The notes below the pieces were generated by a model, which was given only the letters and a program-made list of their open reading frames with translations, made no database searches and was not told the origin of the DNA. This document shows positions 7,601 through 16,625 of a stretch of DNA of 48,522 nucleotides, in pieces; the first letter of the stretch is position 1; each line of letters opens with the position of its first letter. The stretch comes from a virus: positions 1 through 48,522 of the IMG/VR virus record IMGVR_UViG_3300009506_000055; one strand, 5' to 3'. Both the position numbers and the translations under genes were made by a program.

Positions 7601-10600
7601 TTTCCTCGTTGGATTGGCTTGCATCAATTCCGTATTTATCATGAAGAAAACTTTCAACAGGTTCATGCATAGAATCACTGGCTAACCAGATATACCTATT
7701 GCCATCTGTGTCTATGGTACTTCTTGATTTTGGGGTACCGGCAGGGGCATTAGGTGATTCTTCCTCAAATAGAAGCCTAATAGTTTGATAATCGGCAGGG
7801 GTAGGGTTCTTGTATATGGTTACTGCCTTACCCCACGGTGTTTTCCACTCTATTTCATGAGGAATTTCTCTTGATACGGATTTTAAAATATCAGGCTCGT
7901 TTATATCCCAAGATCCAGTATTGAAGACTGATTTTATTTGAGTTGGCCCAAATGCGGACCAAACGGAAGCGCCGCTTTCTTTCGCTTTTATTCCGTCATA
8001 ACCCTGTTCGGCAAGATATCGTACAACGCCAGCGGTATGTACAATTTCATAAACATCTAAAAGATCATCTTGCTTGACATAAACTCCTAGCTCTTTAGCG
8101 GTCCTATCAATACCAAGCCCGTGTAATATATCAGACACTTTCATGGTTAGGTTCATATCAAACGGGACAAGTTTCGGATTTTTTATTTTAAGAAATACTT
8201 TTTCTATTCTTCCCTCCCCGCCAGATTCATCGCTTTCCTCAGCATAAATCCTTGCCACCTTTTCACTTTCTGCGAACCATCCCGCCGAACCAACCCCTTT
8301 AAAAACATTAAACTTGTCACTGGTTCCGTGATAAACTACCAAGGGATTACCATTTGCTTTAACTACCTTGCTACCCTTGAACCACGTCTTGAAATTAGCA
8401 AGCCCTTGGATTTTCCTCTTCGCTTCAGCCACGCTGAGCTTCGTCGATTGAGCAAATTCATTTATCCCCTCCCCCCTTTTAACCCTTGCCTCTCTTTTAA
8501 CCGTAGCCAAAGCAAGAGCCTGGAGATCAAGGTTGTTCAGAACTTTGGGATCAAGGCCAAGTTTATTGACTAAAAATCGCTTAACGTGAGCAATAAATTC
8601 TCGCACGATTCCTATTTTCGGGGAATTGCTGATTAGATATGCCAGCGTTTCTTCTGAACGATTTTCTTCCAAAGTGTCTTCTGGAATACGGGACATTGCA
8701 TCACGCACTGCCTTGCCTTGAGCGGTATTATCTTTCGCCCTGGACTCAAGCATTGTGAGAATGCGCTTATATTGCTTTGTGTTATTAAAACCTAATTGTT
8801 TTGCATGTACTCCAAGTTCATGGCTTAAAACAGAAAAAGCTTGTCCCTTTTTTATATTGTTTTCGACAAGGTATATTTTTCCCCCAACGGTGAACCCTTC
8901 AACATTCCCCGGCTCCCTGCTCAATATAGGCTTTGCCTGATCGGAAGAAATTATTTCCAATCCGTTTGCTAAAAGATTATCAAGCCCAACTTTACCTATT
9001 GGAGATTCAGTAAGCTCCTGAACAACGCTAGACCGCTTTTCAGGGGCCACTACTTCTTTCCCAACAGCATAAAGCTCTGTTCCTTTTTCTGTCTTCCTGG
9101 TCTTGATAGTTTTGAAAAGATCGTTAAAAGCCTTTGCTATAGGCTCTACTTCGTCTGGCTTCAGATATGGATAGCGCTCTATGTTCTTTCCAGCCTTCCC
9201 GAATTCTTCCCATGCTTTAATATTTGCCAAGTAGTCATTTTCATACCCGGCTTCGTTCATTTTAAAAATAACGTAATTCTCAAATGCTCTGGCCGCCCTT
9301 TCAATTATCCTTGACCAGTACCCCCTTCCCTTATCTATCCTGGCGGCACGAGTAGCCATTGGCGAATCGTTAAGCTGTTTTACAAGCTCGACAAACTTTT
9401 CTTCCACTACCGGCCTGATCCCCTCCACCTTAACCCAATTTTCCTTGTCTTGAATACCGAGACGATTAAACCAAAACGCGGAAATTTCCCCATCGCCTTT
9501 TTTGCTTACGTAATAAGGTTCAGGACGATAGGTTACATAATTCTTCTCTCTGGTTTTGCCGCCCCCGCGTTTTAATTGAAAGTAGTTGTCCAGGGCATGA
9601 AACCATTCGTGAGCAAAGGAGCCAGCACCTTTTGTCTTGGTAAGATTAATTACTATAGTGTCCGGCTCATAATGTGCCGATGCTTTACCGCGTCCACGGG
9701 AACCGAATCCGAGACCAAGAGAGCCGTTGAGCGACATAGCCTCTGGCGGAGCATTGACAATATTAGACAGGTCCATAAGAGCGTCATAGGCATTGTTTAT
9801 CATCCACTGTCGTTCTTTCTTGCCTTTCCCCTGCTGAACCCAATTGCCAAACTCGACCCCCCTGAACCCAAAGGAAGATCTGAAATTTTCAGCATCTACA
9901 TTTTCCCCCTTCCTGTAATCCTCACCTCTTCTAGGCTTATTTTCTTCGCGTCTGATATCCGCCTTGGTGATATTGTCTCTTGCCTTGATCTTCTCCCACT
10001 CTGAAACCAGAGCGTTGTAATTCTCCTTGTTATTTAAATAGGCGCGAGCTGCGGAAAACTCCGTGAATGTTTTTAATGGCCGATATTCCGTATCGCCCTT
10101 TTTGTTGATGTAATATCCCCCTTTTACGGTACCGCGAATTTCAAAGCGAAATTGCTGCTTAGGCCTTCCGGACAAATCACTCTCTATCTCTTTAATAGCC
10201 TCCTCAATGCTGTCCTTGTATTCATAGACCTTCCCATTAACTCGTAAATACGGCTGAACGACCTTCTGACCTTTGTAATATCCATATGCTTGCGGATAAA
10301 CAGAAACATCTTTAATTTTATACCACAGGCTCTTATCTATCTTTTGATACAAACCTACTTTTTCAATGAACTTGCTGATGTTTGCGCTTCCCTTTAAATT
10401 TTCACGCATTGTATCTTCATCAAGGTCGCTATCGAGAATCATTTGCGAAACATCGCGCAATGATTTAACTTGAGACAACCACTTGGCCCTTTTATAGCTT
10501 ACGCGAGGCTTATTTGGTATCTCAGCTCTCGCGGCAATGACAAAGGCGGATTTGAAATCGTTATCAAGATCCTCAAGTTTAGGTTTCGGCCACGTTTTGC

Positions 10601-13100
10601 TCAAAGGTTGGTTTTCGATATCTTCATCAGAGATATCCTGGCGCATTATCCTTTCTAGCGCCGCCTGATCTTTCCTGGACCCGTGTAATTTTTCCCCCAC
10701 ATCTTCTATTTTCTTTTTCTTTTCAATAACTTCTTGTCTACCTTCTTTGCTTGAAAGACCAGAAAGATATTCCGCGTAATCAAGGCCGGTTTTTGTTAAT
10801 TGTTTTTGATCTAAAAAGCCGCCATCGGGAGATTGGAATATCCTGTTTCCAGTTTTAACATCTTGAAGCTTCTTGTTGCCCGAACTATCGGCGATAAACT
10901 CTTGTTTTGTTTCCTCTACGATCCTGTATCCGTTGTCCACCATATCTGATATAAGATCTTTTCTTTTTCCTACCTTTCCGTTGATGCTGGCGGTTTTGTT
11001 TAAAATTTTGAGTATCCACCCTTCGGCCACGCTTGATTTGCCATCGGTAAAACCTTTTACGTCCTTGCGCTTAGCCTCTTTGTCCGCTTCCTCTTTTTCC
11101 TCCTGCCGGACTGCTGCGTCCATCTTTTTACGCGAGGCAAGTTTCTTTGTATCAAACTCAACCTCGCGTTCCAGTTCGTCAGAATGAAGGTACTGATTAA
11201 ACCTCTGCCCCTCAACCTTGACTTCAAGCCAACCTTCCGGCCTACCTTGGGCCTGACCAATGACGGTTTTCTCCCCATCTATAGATTGCCACGTCTTACC
11301 CCTGAACTTCTCGCCAGCTACCTCTTCCGCTGCAACTTCTTGCTGTTTCGCACCATTTTTTGCATACTCAGCAAAATAAGATTTCACAGCAGATTCAACA
11401 GGCGCTATTTTTTCACGCAGGGCTTTACGCTCTTCTTTGGGAACCTTAGCAACTTGTTCGGTTATCTCGTTAATCAAAGCGCCTTCAAGCTCTATAACGG
11501 TCTTGCCACTATCTAAACCGTCTTTTATATGACGTAAGGCTTCTTCAACATTGCCATCTGCTACTATATCGCCGAATTGTCGCCTAGTTACCCCGTTAAT
11601 CTTGTCGTCCGGCTGAACAATTTCTTCTCTTTCTGCTTCAACTTTTTTTGATACTTCCTCAAGTTTTCTAATTGGCTTCGCTTCCGGCTTCTCTCCAAGC
11701 TGTGTTTCTAGGGGCTTCTCTATAATTTTTGCAGACGTTTCCTGTCCAGTTGCCCTATTTCTAATCAAGAAATCTTGTACCGTTTCACGCTCTTTTGGAA
11801 CAACTTGAACAGGCTTCACAATTTCACGTGCCGGTTCTTCTTCTTTTGCCATTTCATCCAATACTTGATCTACTGGAAATTGAGGCGTAACTTCTTGTTG
11901 TTCCGTAATTATTGGACGCCCGGGCATTAATTTTGCTTCAACATTATCAGCCTCTTCACGCAACTTGGCCGCCTCTAAAACATTATCAACCGTTTGGTAT
12001 CCAGGTTTATTGTCAAGTTCGTCAGCGCGTTGACGCAAATCACCTGTCTTTTGAGTGGTTGTTGATAAGTTTTCTACTATTTTGTCGTTTATATTTATCG
12101 GTTCATCAAGCAATATATTTTTGTATGCCGTGTCCGCCCAAGCTTGCGCTACTTCATTATCTTTGTTTTTAATATTATTAAATATTTTTTGAGCAGCCGC
12201 GCTTCTTGTTTCCTTGTTTTCACTATTGAGATCGTTTAATATTTGTTGTCTTTGGTACATGCCATAACCCGTAGTGCCGGTACCAAACGCAAGGGTCATT
12301 ACGGCAGTAGGGATAGCCACTTCTGCCAATGACTCCATGTATGACATGCTATCCCGTAACCCGGCACGAGCATCTAAGCCGGACTCTTGCTTTTCCTGCC
12401 ATGCTTCAGTTAAAAGTTCGGCGGGATATGTCTTGAGAATCATGTCTTTTGCAAACTTTTTCGGAGAAGTAGAAAGCAGTTGTTTAACTGATTGCCCTAA
12501 AGTGGCCTTTGCTCCAGGGGCAAGAATTCTACCTATTCCACCGGTAGCCATAAAGATAAGATCAGCAGCCAACTCACCACCGGCTTCTACTCCAGCATAT
12601 TTCAAGGCAATGTCGTGTTTTTCCTCTGGAGATAATTGGGGAGCCTCTTTGTCGAGCAGCCTTCTTTGTTCGACATAAGTTCCAGCGCCAAACATGGTAC
12701 CAAGCGTTCCTATGCCTGCTGCAGCACCAACCAAGGGACCACCGGCCAAGGTGCCAACAGCACCGGCAGCCAAAGGGGTCACGGATGGACCAATACTTTC
12801 CACGCCCTCCATGATTTTCCGGTAAAACCACGGATCAGTGCCTTTTAGCTCACCAACATCTGGACGTAAGCGTTCTGAAGTTCGCATTTTCTCTTCGGAC
12901 CACTTTTCTATCTTGGAGCCTAAACGGTCAAGCAAGCCTTCATTGTCTTCATAGTCAATATCTGACACCTGTAAAGCGCGACCCATCAAGCCGACCGCTC
13001 TCGTACCCCCGCGTAATGCATGACTTATAATATCTCCACCTATTCCGCGATTAATAGGCTTTTGCCATTTAGTCTCAAATGCTGAAAAATCGTACTCCAT
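4665..13100 (-). CDS. giant polyvalent virion/ejection protein (two zincins, ART, LPD38-like)
   Basis: 2811 residues with GTGAGG before the ATG. Order: hydrophobic Gly/Ala stretch (about 105-143); long charged linkers (about 350-1060); an LPD1-type zincin (about 1070-1335, HEWFH at 1164-1168); a second zincin with HELGVH at 1427-1432; an ADP-ribosyltransferase domain of the polyvalent-protein type (about 1560-1735) with YHGT, His1591, and FGPTQIKS, Gln1721; a helical region; an LPD38-like region (about 2270-2600) with SNFLRD and a membrane-like stretch near 2480-2500; and a basic coiled C-terminus. Polyvalent proteins of this kind are thought to be packaged and injected with phage DNA, and the enzyme modules would act in the host at infection. 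Its place at the end of the internal-protein genes fits. Targets of the peptidases and ART are unknown. Confidence 0.8.
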   Translation of the reverse strand: MEYDFSAFETKWQKPINRGIGGDIISHALRGGTRAVGLMGRALQVSDIDYEDNEGLLDRLGSKIEKWSEEKMRTSERLRPDVGELKGTDPWFYRKIMEGVESIGPSVTPLAAGAVGTLAGGPLVGAAAGIGTLGTMFGAGTYVEQRRLLDKEAPQLSPEEKHDIALKYAGVEAGGELAADLIFMATGGIGRILAPGAKATLGQSVKQLLSTSPKKFAKDMILKTYPAELLTEAWQEKQESGLDARAGLRDSMSYMESLAEVAIPTAVMTLAFGTGTTGYGMYQRQQILNDLNSENKETRSAAAQKIFNNIKNKDNEVAQAWADTAYKNILLDEPININDKIVENLSTTTQKTGDLRQRADELDNKPGYQTVDNVLEAAKLREEADNVEAKLMPGRPIITEQQEVTPQFPVDQVLDEMAKEEEPAREIVKPVQVVPKERETVQDFLIRNRATGQETSAKIIEKPLETQLGEKPEAKPIRKLEEVSKKVEAEREEIVQPDDKINGVTRRQFGDIVADGNVEEALRHIKDGLDSGKTVIELEGALINEITEQVAKVPKEERKALREKIAPVESAVKSYFAEYAKNGAKQQEVAAEEVAGEKFRGKTWQSIDGEKTVIGQAQGRPEGWLEVKVEGQRFNQYLHSDELEREVEFDTKKLASRKKMDAAVRQEEKEEADKEAKRKDVKGFTDGKSSVAEGWILKILNKTASINGKVGKRKDLISDMVDNGYRIVEETKQEFIADSSGNKKLQDVKTGNRIFQSPDGGFLDQKQLTKTGLDYAEYLSGLSSKEGRQEVIEKKKKIEDVGEKLHGSRKDQAALERIMRQDISDEDIENQPLSKTWPKPKLEDLDNDFKSAFVIAARAEIPNKPRVSYKRAKWLSQVKSLRDVSQMILDSDLDEDTMRENLKGSANISKFIEKVGLYQKIDKSLWYKIKDVSVYPQAYGYYKGQKVVQPYLRVNGKVYEYKDSIEEAIKEIESDLSGRPKQQFRFEIRGTVKGGYYINKKGDTEYRPLKTFTEFSAARAYLNNKENYNALVSEWEKIKARDNITKADIRREENKPRRGEDYRKGENVDAENFRSSFGFRGVEFGNWVQQGKGKKERQWMINNAYDALMDLSNIVNAPPEAMSLNGSLGLGFGSRGRGKASAHYEPDTIVINLTKTKGAGSFAHEWFHALDNYFQLKRGGGKTREKNYVTYRPEPYYVSKKGDGEISAFWFNRLGIQDKENWVKVEGIRPVVEEKFVELVKQLNDSPMATRAARIDKGRGYWSRIIERAARAFENYVIFKMNEAGYENDYLANIKAWEEFGKAGKNIERYPYLKPDEVEPIAKAFNDLFKTIKTRKTEKGTELYAVGKEVVAPEKRSSVVQELTESPIGKVGLDNLLANGLEIISSDQAKPILSREPGNVEGFTVGGKIYLVENNIKKGQAFSVLSHELGVHAKQLGFNNTKQYKRILTMLESRAKDNTAQGKAVRDAMSRIPEDTLEENRSEETLAYLISNSPKIGIVREFIAHVKRFLVNKLGLDPKVLNNLDLQALALATVKREARVKRGEGINEFAQSTKLSVAEAKRKIQGLANFKTWFKGSKVVKANGNPLVVYHGTSDKFNVFKGVGSAGWFAESEKVARIYAEESDESGGEGRIEKVFLKIKNPKLVPFDMNLTMKVSDILHGLGIDRTAKELGVYVKQDDLLDVYEIVHTAGVVRYLAEQGYDGIKAKESGASVWSAFGPTQIKSVFNTGSWDINEPDILKSVSREIPHEIEWKTPWGKAVTIYKNPTPADYQTIRLLFEEESPNAPAGTPKSRSTIDTDGNRYIWLASDSMHEPVESFLHDKYGIDASQSNEERRIMFSVGSPVDGTPETIEDKILGVADKFGLDQELREKLIYNLVDVADPLRRAQEATGKQPDKTDVYTIERLRGKREAAEIKEFDRKQVQPLLDILADADLSVNDLHEYAYAKHVPEANARLRQTNALRYLKNIVKLKTGKDRDALQYKIDEGSAELEREDRQNIFLELLQEQYSGLEAAGKALQKRREELEARTWTDKEIEKGADKRLSDALENAERKHKVLLDQKADWEYRSIRFAGITDEEAGKILDKWKGSAKIEIARKALSNINDKKLNLLLKAGLITPESYKAIKNTYEFYVPLYREGRSGERPGTVGRKTGPLGKEIHARAGSLRPVENVVAHTVDNYQTAIGRKWRSETGKALYDLVSRNPDPDIWWIEDVAKKAGYDRDGNIQMYTDQTEPEDGFFVKINGERKLIRVNPDNTTMMRLVESIKSPSEMGSIVKVLGKVNRYLAAINTSFSPEFMLSNFLRDIQTAGIHMEDTEAKGMQKKIIKDVFPAIKGIWKAEMKKDEKDPFSVLFREFEKEGAKIGWRQGYESVEKLGKNLQREIEFKQGKHVTKKTIRAIGGFIEAANTAVENGVRLAVYKHLSNKVGKQKAAFAAANLTVDFTKKGAIGPNINAFYLFSNAGIQGSVRIMQAGYRSPKVRKIMGGVVAGGFAMNMLGLLMGGDDDDGMPYYEKTVPEFLKERNIIIMIPGSKGKYFQIPMPWGYNAFYNLGHELGRSLTSMMSGRDYSVAEGAARVAVSFANAFNPIASATALQMIMPTVFDPVAMIAENRTWYGGPLMPEKNPFERIETPDSQRYWKSVSTPSKFMAEAINKLTGGDTVKKGLVDISPETIDLWYDTAAGSAGRFVKDTLNVPVKLVSGEEIQAKEWPFARRVFGQPSEYADQTLYYNNVNKVLTLKKQLKVATPEQRKKLLRDKRARLILAADKAEKTLRKLYRTRKKLQASGRKKAVDKINVRIKSVQKEFNKRYNMIEQ

Positions 13101-13109
13101 TATACTACC

Positions 13110-14111
13110 TCACCGGGCAAGATATTCTTCCCATGTCTTATTGTCTTTTGCGGCACGACTCGCTTCTCTGAAAAAATCTATCCAGGATCTATACTCGCTA
13201 GATTTTTTCTTTTCGGGTTCCTTTTTAGCTTTTTGCATCAAGCCTTTTTTTTCTTTAGGCTTTTCGCTGGCAAGAAATTGTTTAGCCTGATCGACAAACC
13301 AGCGCCCATCTTCTTCATTCAGGACGGAAGCAGCCTGATTGATAATCTCCTGTCTCTTTTCCGGAGTGGCTGTCTTAAACGCATCAAGAGCCTGTTCCTT
13401 GGTTGGACCCTGTCTTTCTTCCTCGTCTGATCCAAAATAAGTACGATAAGCTTCCGGCTGATTTTCCAAGGCCCATTCTTTTAATGATATTCTTTCATCA
13501 TCTGGAGTATACGCCATAGCCTCGTTGTACTCTGAGCGTAGCTTCTGTTGCCCATCGACCATTTGTTTTTGAGTTAACCCGCCTTTGGGAAAAATTGGTG
13601 AACTGGAAACACCACCTTCAGAAAATCTATCAAGAACTTTTTTGCGCTGTTCCTCAGACATCTGACTCCAAAGCATCTCGTTAAACGATGGCTTCCCACC
13701 AATAAGGCTTTTCTTATATTCTTCTTGTTGCTCGGGAGACATACTGTTAAAAATTCTCTCGTTAAACGGAACTCGTTCAGGCCTCCGATACTTGGCAGCG
13801 GTTTGTTGTTGCGCTTCATACTCGGTCATGGTTTCCGCATCTTCCGGAAGGTTAGCCAATTGCTCCCTTGTCAACGGCCTACCCTTTGACATAAGACCTG
13901 ATGGAGACCGCTGATATGCCTTTTCCTCTCTTTCGCTTGCCAGCCTGTTTTGAAGCTCTATGTTTTCCCTTGCATAAGTATTCCTGATCTTAGCCAGACT
14001 CTCTTCACGCATTATCCTTAGACGCTCCAATTCACGTTCGCTGATAATTGAAGAATAGGCACTGCCGCCCGATGCCATCGCACCTGCTAAAGCGTATCCG
14101 AATGCGTTCAT
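13110..14111 (-). CDS. putative internal virion protein, 333 aa
   Basis: Not recognised by family. The N-terminus is a short Gly/Ala/Ser hydrophobic stretch (GYALAGAMASGGSAYS), followed by a coiled coil (about 25-65). Two copies of a short motif occur near 117-165: FNERIFNSMSPEQQEEYKK and FNEMLWSQMSEEQRKKVLDRF, an internal repeat. The end is Lys-rich. The gene overlaps the 184-residue gene by 4 bp and precedes the polyvalent protein by 9 bp, a setting typical of podovirus internal or ejection proteins. Confidence 0.6.
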   Translation of the reverse strand: MNAFGYALAGAMASGGSAYSSIISERELERLRIMREESLAKIRNTYARENIELQNRLASEREEKAYQRSPSGLMSKGRPLTREQLANLPEDAETMTEYEAQQQTAAKYRRPERVPFNERIFNSMSPEQQEEYKKSLIGGKPSFNEMLWSQMSEEQRKKVLDRFSEGGVSSSPIFPKGGLTQKQMVDGQQKLRSEYNEAMAYTPDDERISLKEWALENQPEAYRTYFGSDEEERQGPTKEQALDAFKTATPEKRQEIINQAASVLNEEDGRWFVDQAKQFLASEKPKEKKGLMQKAKKEPEKKKSSEYRSWIDFFREASRAAKDNKTWEEYLAR

Positions 14112-14662
14112 ACCGTACCTCCTATTCCTTGGCTAGCCGCTATCTGGCGGCCCTGTTCAAACATCTCAGGATTGACAACCTGCATTAAAGGCTCTATGTC
14201 TTTTTGCAAAGCTATCGGATCAATTCTTTGTTCTTTAATCCCATCCTGAAAATACATTTGAATGGCCTCTTTTAAAGCGGCTTCTTTTTCTTCATCCCCG
14301 AACTCGAATAAACCGGCCTCCTCACCCATATTGATAATCTCCGAAACAATGTAGATCCCACCGTATGCCATTGTCAGCTCATTGAAACCCTTTCCCCTTG
14401 ATTTCTCGGAAACTTCAAGCATACGGAAAACCCTGTTTGCTTCAGAAGCAATCGACTGTATAGGGTCTCCCTGACTGATCGCCTGGATTATTTTATCTCT
14501 CTGTTGATCGGAATGGATAATTTTCGTAGCGTTTGCCACCATCATGTCCACTTCGTCGCGAGCTTCTTGGGACAGTTCGTAATCTTGCGACAAATCACCG
14601 GCTTCCTGTGTCTTCATCAAACCTTGTCCCAATGCTTTTTCTTTGTCATATTCTTTTTTCAT
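14108..14662 (-). CDS. putative internal virion protein, 184 aa
   Basis: Acidic, mainly helical, no recognised domain. It lies between two other internal-type genes with 4-bp overlaps at both ends, so all three are translated together and probably act in one assembly, such as an ejected complex. A Gln/Gly-rich C-terminus (QIAASQGIGGTV) is typical of phage core proteins but not diagnostic. Confidence 0.55.
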   Translation of the reverse strand: MKKEYDKEKALGQGLMKTQEAGDLSQDYELSQEARDEVDMMVANATKIIHSDQQRDKIIQAISQGDPIQSIASEANRVFRMLEVSEKSRGKGFNELTMAYGGIYIVSEIINMGEEAGLFEFGDEEKEAALKEAIQMYFQDGIKEQRIDPIALQKDIEPLMQVVNPEMFEQGRQIAASQGIGGTV

Positions 14663-15315
14663 TTAAATGTACCCTTCTTAATAAGAATGCCCGATTGTAC
14701 TAATCGGTTCATTAGTTCAGAATTAGCCGCGATTGACTTGTTCAAATCCTCCTGCCATTTTTTTATAACCGCCTGTTTTTGTTTCTGAACCCCGGCGACT
14801 TGCATATCAATTGATTTAACAGCGGCTAATTTAGATTTATTGTATTGTTTTTTCCTTGCGGCAAGAGCTTGTTGAACTCTGCTGCTGACATCATTTAACG
14901 CCTCGTACCCCTCTTTTCCATATTCACCAAAAGCAACACCATACAAATCATCAGCATGTTTCACATAATGATAGTAGTTACCAGATGCCTGGACCAGTTC
15001 ATTGAGAATTGATTCAACAGCATCTTTTGGGAGATGATAAGTAACACCCGGATCGTTATCACCACCGGCAACAACCCGCACCATTTCTGGTTCTTTGTAT
15101 CCTGGTATTTTACTTTTTGCTTTCTGAGCTGCTGCTTTGGCCGCCTTGTCAACATCAGAGAACGCACCTTTGGCCCTGCTATATTGTTCGTCCGTCATAG
15201 CTACATTGCCGAATTCAGGACGATAAGAAGTCATTAAGGACTCTTTCGTTTCCCTAGCCATCAAGCCGCGCCTGTCAGTTCTGCTGTTAATGGTTCTGTC
15301 TCTTGACCCTATCAT
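14659..15315 (-). CDS. putative internal virion protein, 218 aa
   Basis: The frame is open from 15372, but the ATG at 15315 (MIGSRDRTINSR) overlaps the upstream stop as ATGA, the pattern used by the neighbouring genes, so I use it. The protein is helical with Lys/Ala-rich stretches (VDKAAKAAAQKAK; AARKKQYNKSKLAAVKS). No family recognised. Position and composition suggest an internal or ejection protein. Confidence 0.6.
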   Translation of the reverse strand: MIGSRDRTINSRTDRRGLMARETKESLMTSYRPEFGNVAMTDEQYSRAKGAFSDVDKAAKAAAQKAKSKIPGYKEPEMVRVVAGGDNDPGVTYHLPKDAVESILNELVQASGNYYHYVKHADDLYGVAFGEYGKEGYEALNDVSSRVQQALAARKKQYNKSKLAAVKSIDMQVAGVQKQKQAVIKKWQEDLNKSIAANSELMNRLVQSGILIKKGTFK

Positions 15316-16151
15316 GATTGCGCCCCCTGAATATTTTGAGGGTTCTGGTTTTGCATAACAGGCTTCAGCCACTCAGGTGTCCACGAAGCCGCAACTGAAG
15401 ATCTACTTGCAAGGCCTTCTTGGTTAATTCCTGAAACAGAGCTACTATATGCTTGCCTGTTTTTCGCCTCTTCCGCAAATCCTGCTTGCTGGAGCCTCTG
15501 TTGATTTTCAATTTGCATCCTGGTTGACTCAAGCATCTCTTCGTTTCGTGCTGCTGCTATATCTTCTTGTGAGCGGAGTTGCTTTTCAAGGTTTGCCGAT
15601 TCAACATTCATTTTATCGCGCCACAATTCCCTTTCCGCTGCAGTTTTATCTTCCATCATGCCCTTTTGAAGAAGACCTTGACCTATTCCAGATACAACTT
15701 GCCCCGCCACCATTCCAGTTACCGGCGACACAGTGCCTGTTCCGCCAGCGCCTCCCGGACCAACCGGAACACTGGCAGCATTATAAGCTGAGTACCCGGT
15801 TTTCATTGCCTGTCCAATTCCACCTATTCCTGTTGTTGCCACTGGTGTTGAAGAAGGGATTGCTGCAGGACCAACAGCGCCGGAAGCGGATCTCATTCCA
15901 GCTTGCGTAGCCGTATGCAGCGCTCCGCCTGTAGCAGCGGAAACGCTACCCATTACAGCGCCGCCCAATGCTCCATATAAAGCCCCGGTCCCTATATCTC
16001 CCCCCAAAACCAGTGACGTTAAAGCCCCAATTGCCGCGCCTACGATTGCTGAAGCCGCTATTGTACCTATTACCCCTGCTATCGCCCCACCGCCCAAGGC
16101 GGCCCCTATTCCTGCGCCTAATGCGCCTATTGCTGCTCCTACGAATCCCAT
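15312..16151 (-). CDS. Gly/Ala-rich membrane-active virion protein
   Basis: 279 residues. The first about 85 residues are very hydrophobic and Gly/Ala-rich, with (A/G)xxxG spacing (GAAIGALGAGIGAALGGG...), as in membrane-inserting or pore-forming phage ejection proteins. A Pro/Gly linker follows (about 90-155), then a coiled coil rich in Arg/Glu/Gln (about 165-225). I infer a protein that inserts into the host envelope during DNA delivery; the homologous family is not identified. Confidence 0.6.
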   Translation of the reverse strand: MGFVGAAIGALGAGIGAALGGGAIAGVIGTIAASAIVGAAIGALTSLVLGGDIGTGALYGALGGAVMGSVSAATGGALHTATQAGMRSASGAVGPAAIPSSTPVATTGIGGIGQAMKTGYSAYNAASVPVGPGGAGGTGTVSPVTGMVAGQVVSGIGQGLLQKGMMEDKTAAERELWRDKMNVESANLEKQLRSQEDIAAARNEEMLESTRMQIENQQRLQQAGFAEEAKNRQAYSSSVSGINQEGLASRSSVAASWTPEWLKPVMQNQNPQNIQGAQS

Positions 16152-16625
16152 TTATAGCCTCCTATATTGCTCCAGGGTTACTTGATAAATATTTTCATCT
16201 ATCATCTCATTATTCCTAAGAAAGGTTCCTTCAGTCTTGCCGATATGCTTCATGCCGACTATTGTTACAAATTTGCAGCATGCTTTATGATCAACCGCAA
16301 CAAAGGCAAGGATCGTCTTGCAAGTTGTTTTGGTGAACATTATTCCGGCAGCCTCCTTCACCATTTTCATTGCTTCTGCGCCGCGATTGTCAGGATGCAG
16401 CACAATATGTGCGGTAAAAGTTGTCCACTGAAACGGGCTGAACATAACCGCCTCTGTTTTAGGGTTATTGCCAAGCACGATAATTCTGTTGTCGGAAAGG
16501 GTTTTAACCATCAGCTTTTCGACATCCTTAAACGGAAGCGGATCTTCCTGTGTCCATTTTTGCACTTCCGGATTACACAAGAGACTTGCTAATCCCCGCG
16601 CATCGCTTTTATTGTATCGCCTCAT
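16152..16625 (-). CDS. GNAT-like acetyltransferase in the virion-gene block
   Basis: 157 residues. The central part AHIVLHPDNRGAEAMKMVKEAAGIMF (about 72-97) matches the GNAT beta4-alpha3 acetyl-CoA loop, with RGAEA in place of the usual Q/RxxGxG/A, followed by TILAFVAVDHKACCKFVTIVG like the GNAT beta5 region. Similar short acetyltransferase-like proteins recur among tail and ejection genes of podoviruses. The substrate is unknown: a virion protein or a host target are both possible. It ends 1 bp before the Gly/Ala-rich gene and overlaps the next gene by 4 bp. Confidence 0.6.
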   Translation of the reverse strand: MRRYNKSDARGLASLLCNPEVQKWTQEDPLPFKDVEKLMVKTLSDNRIIVLGNNPKTEAVMFSPFQWTTFTAHIVLHPDNRGAEAMKMVKEAAGIMFTKTTCKTILAFVAVDHKACCKFVTIVGMKHIGKTEGTFLRNNEMIDENIYQVTLEQYRRL

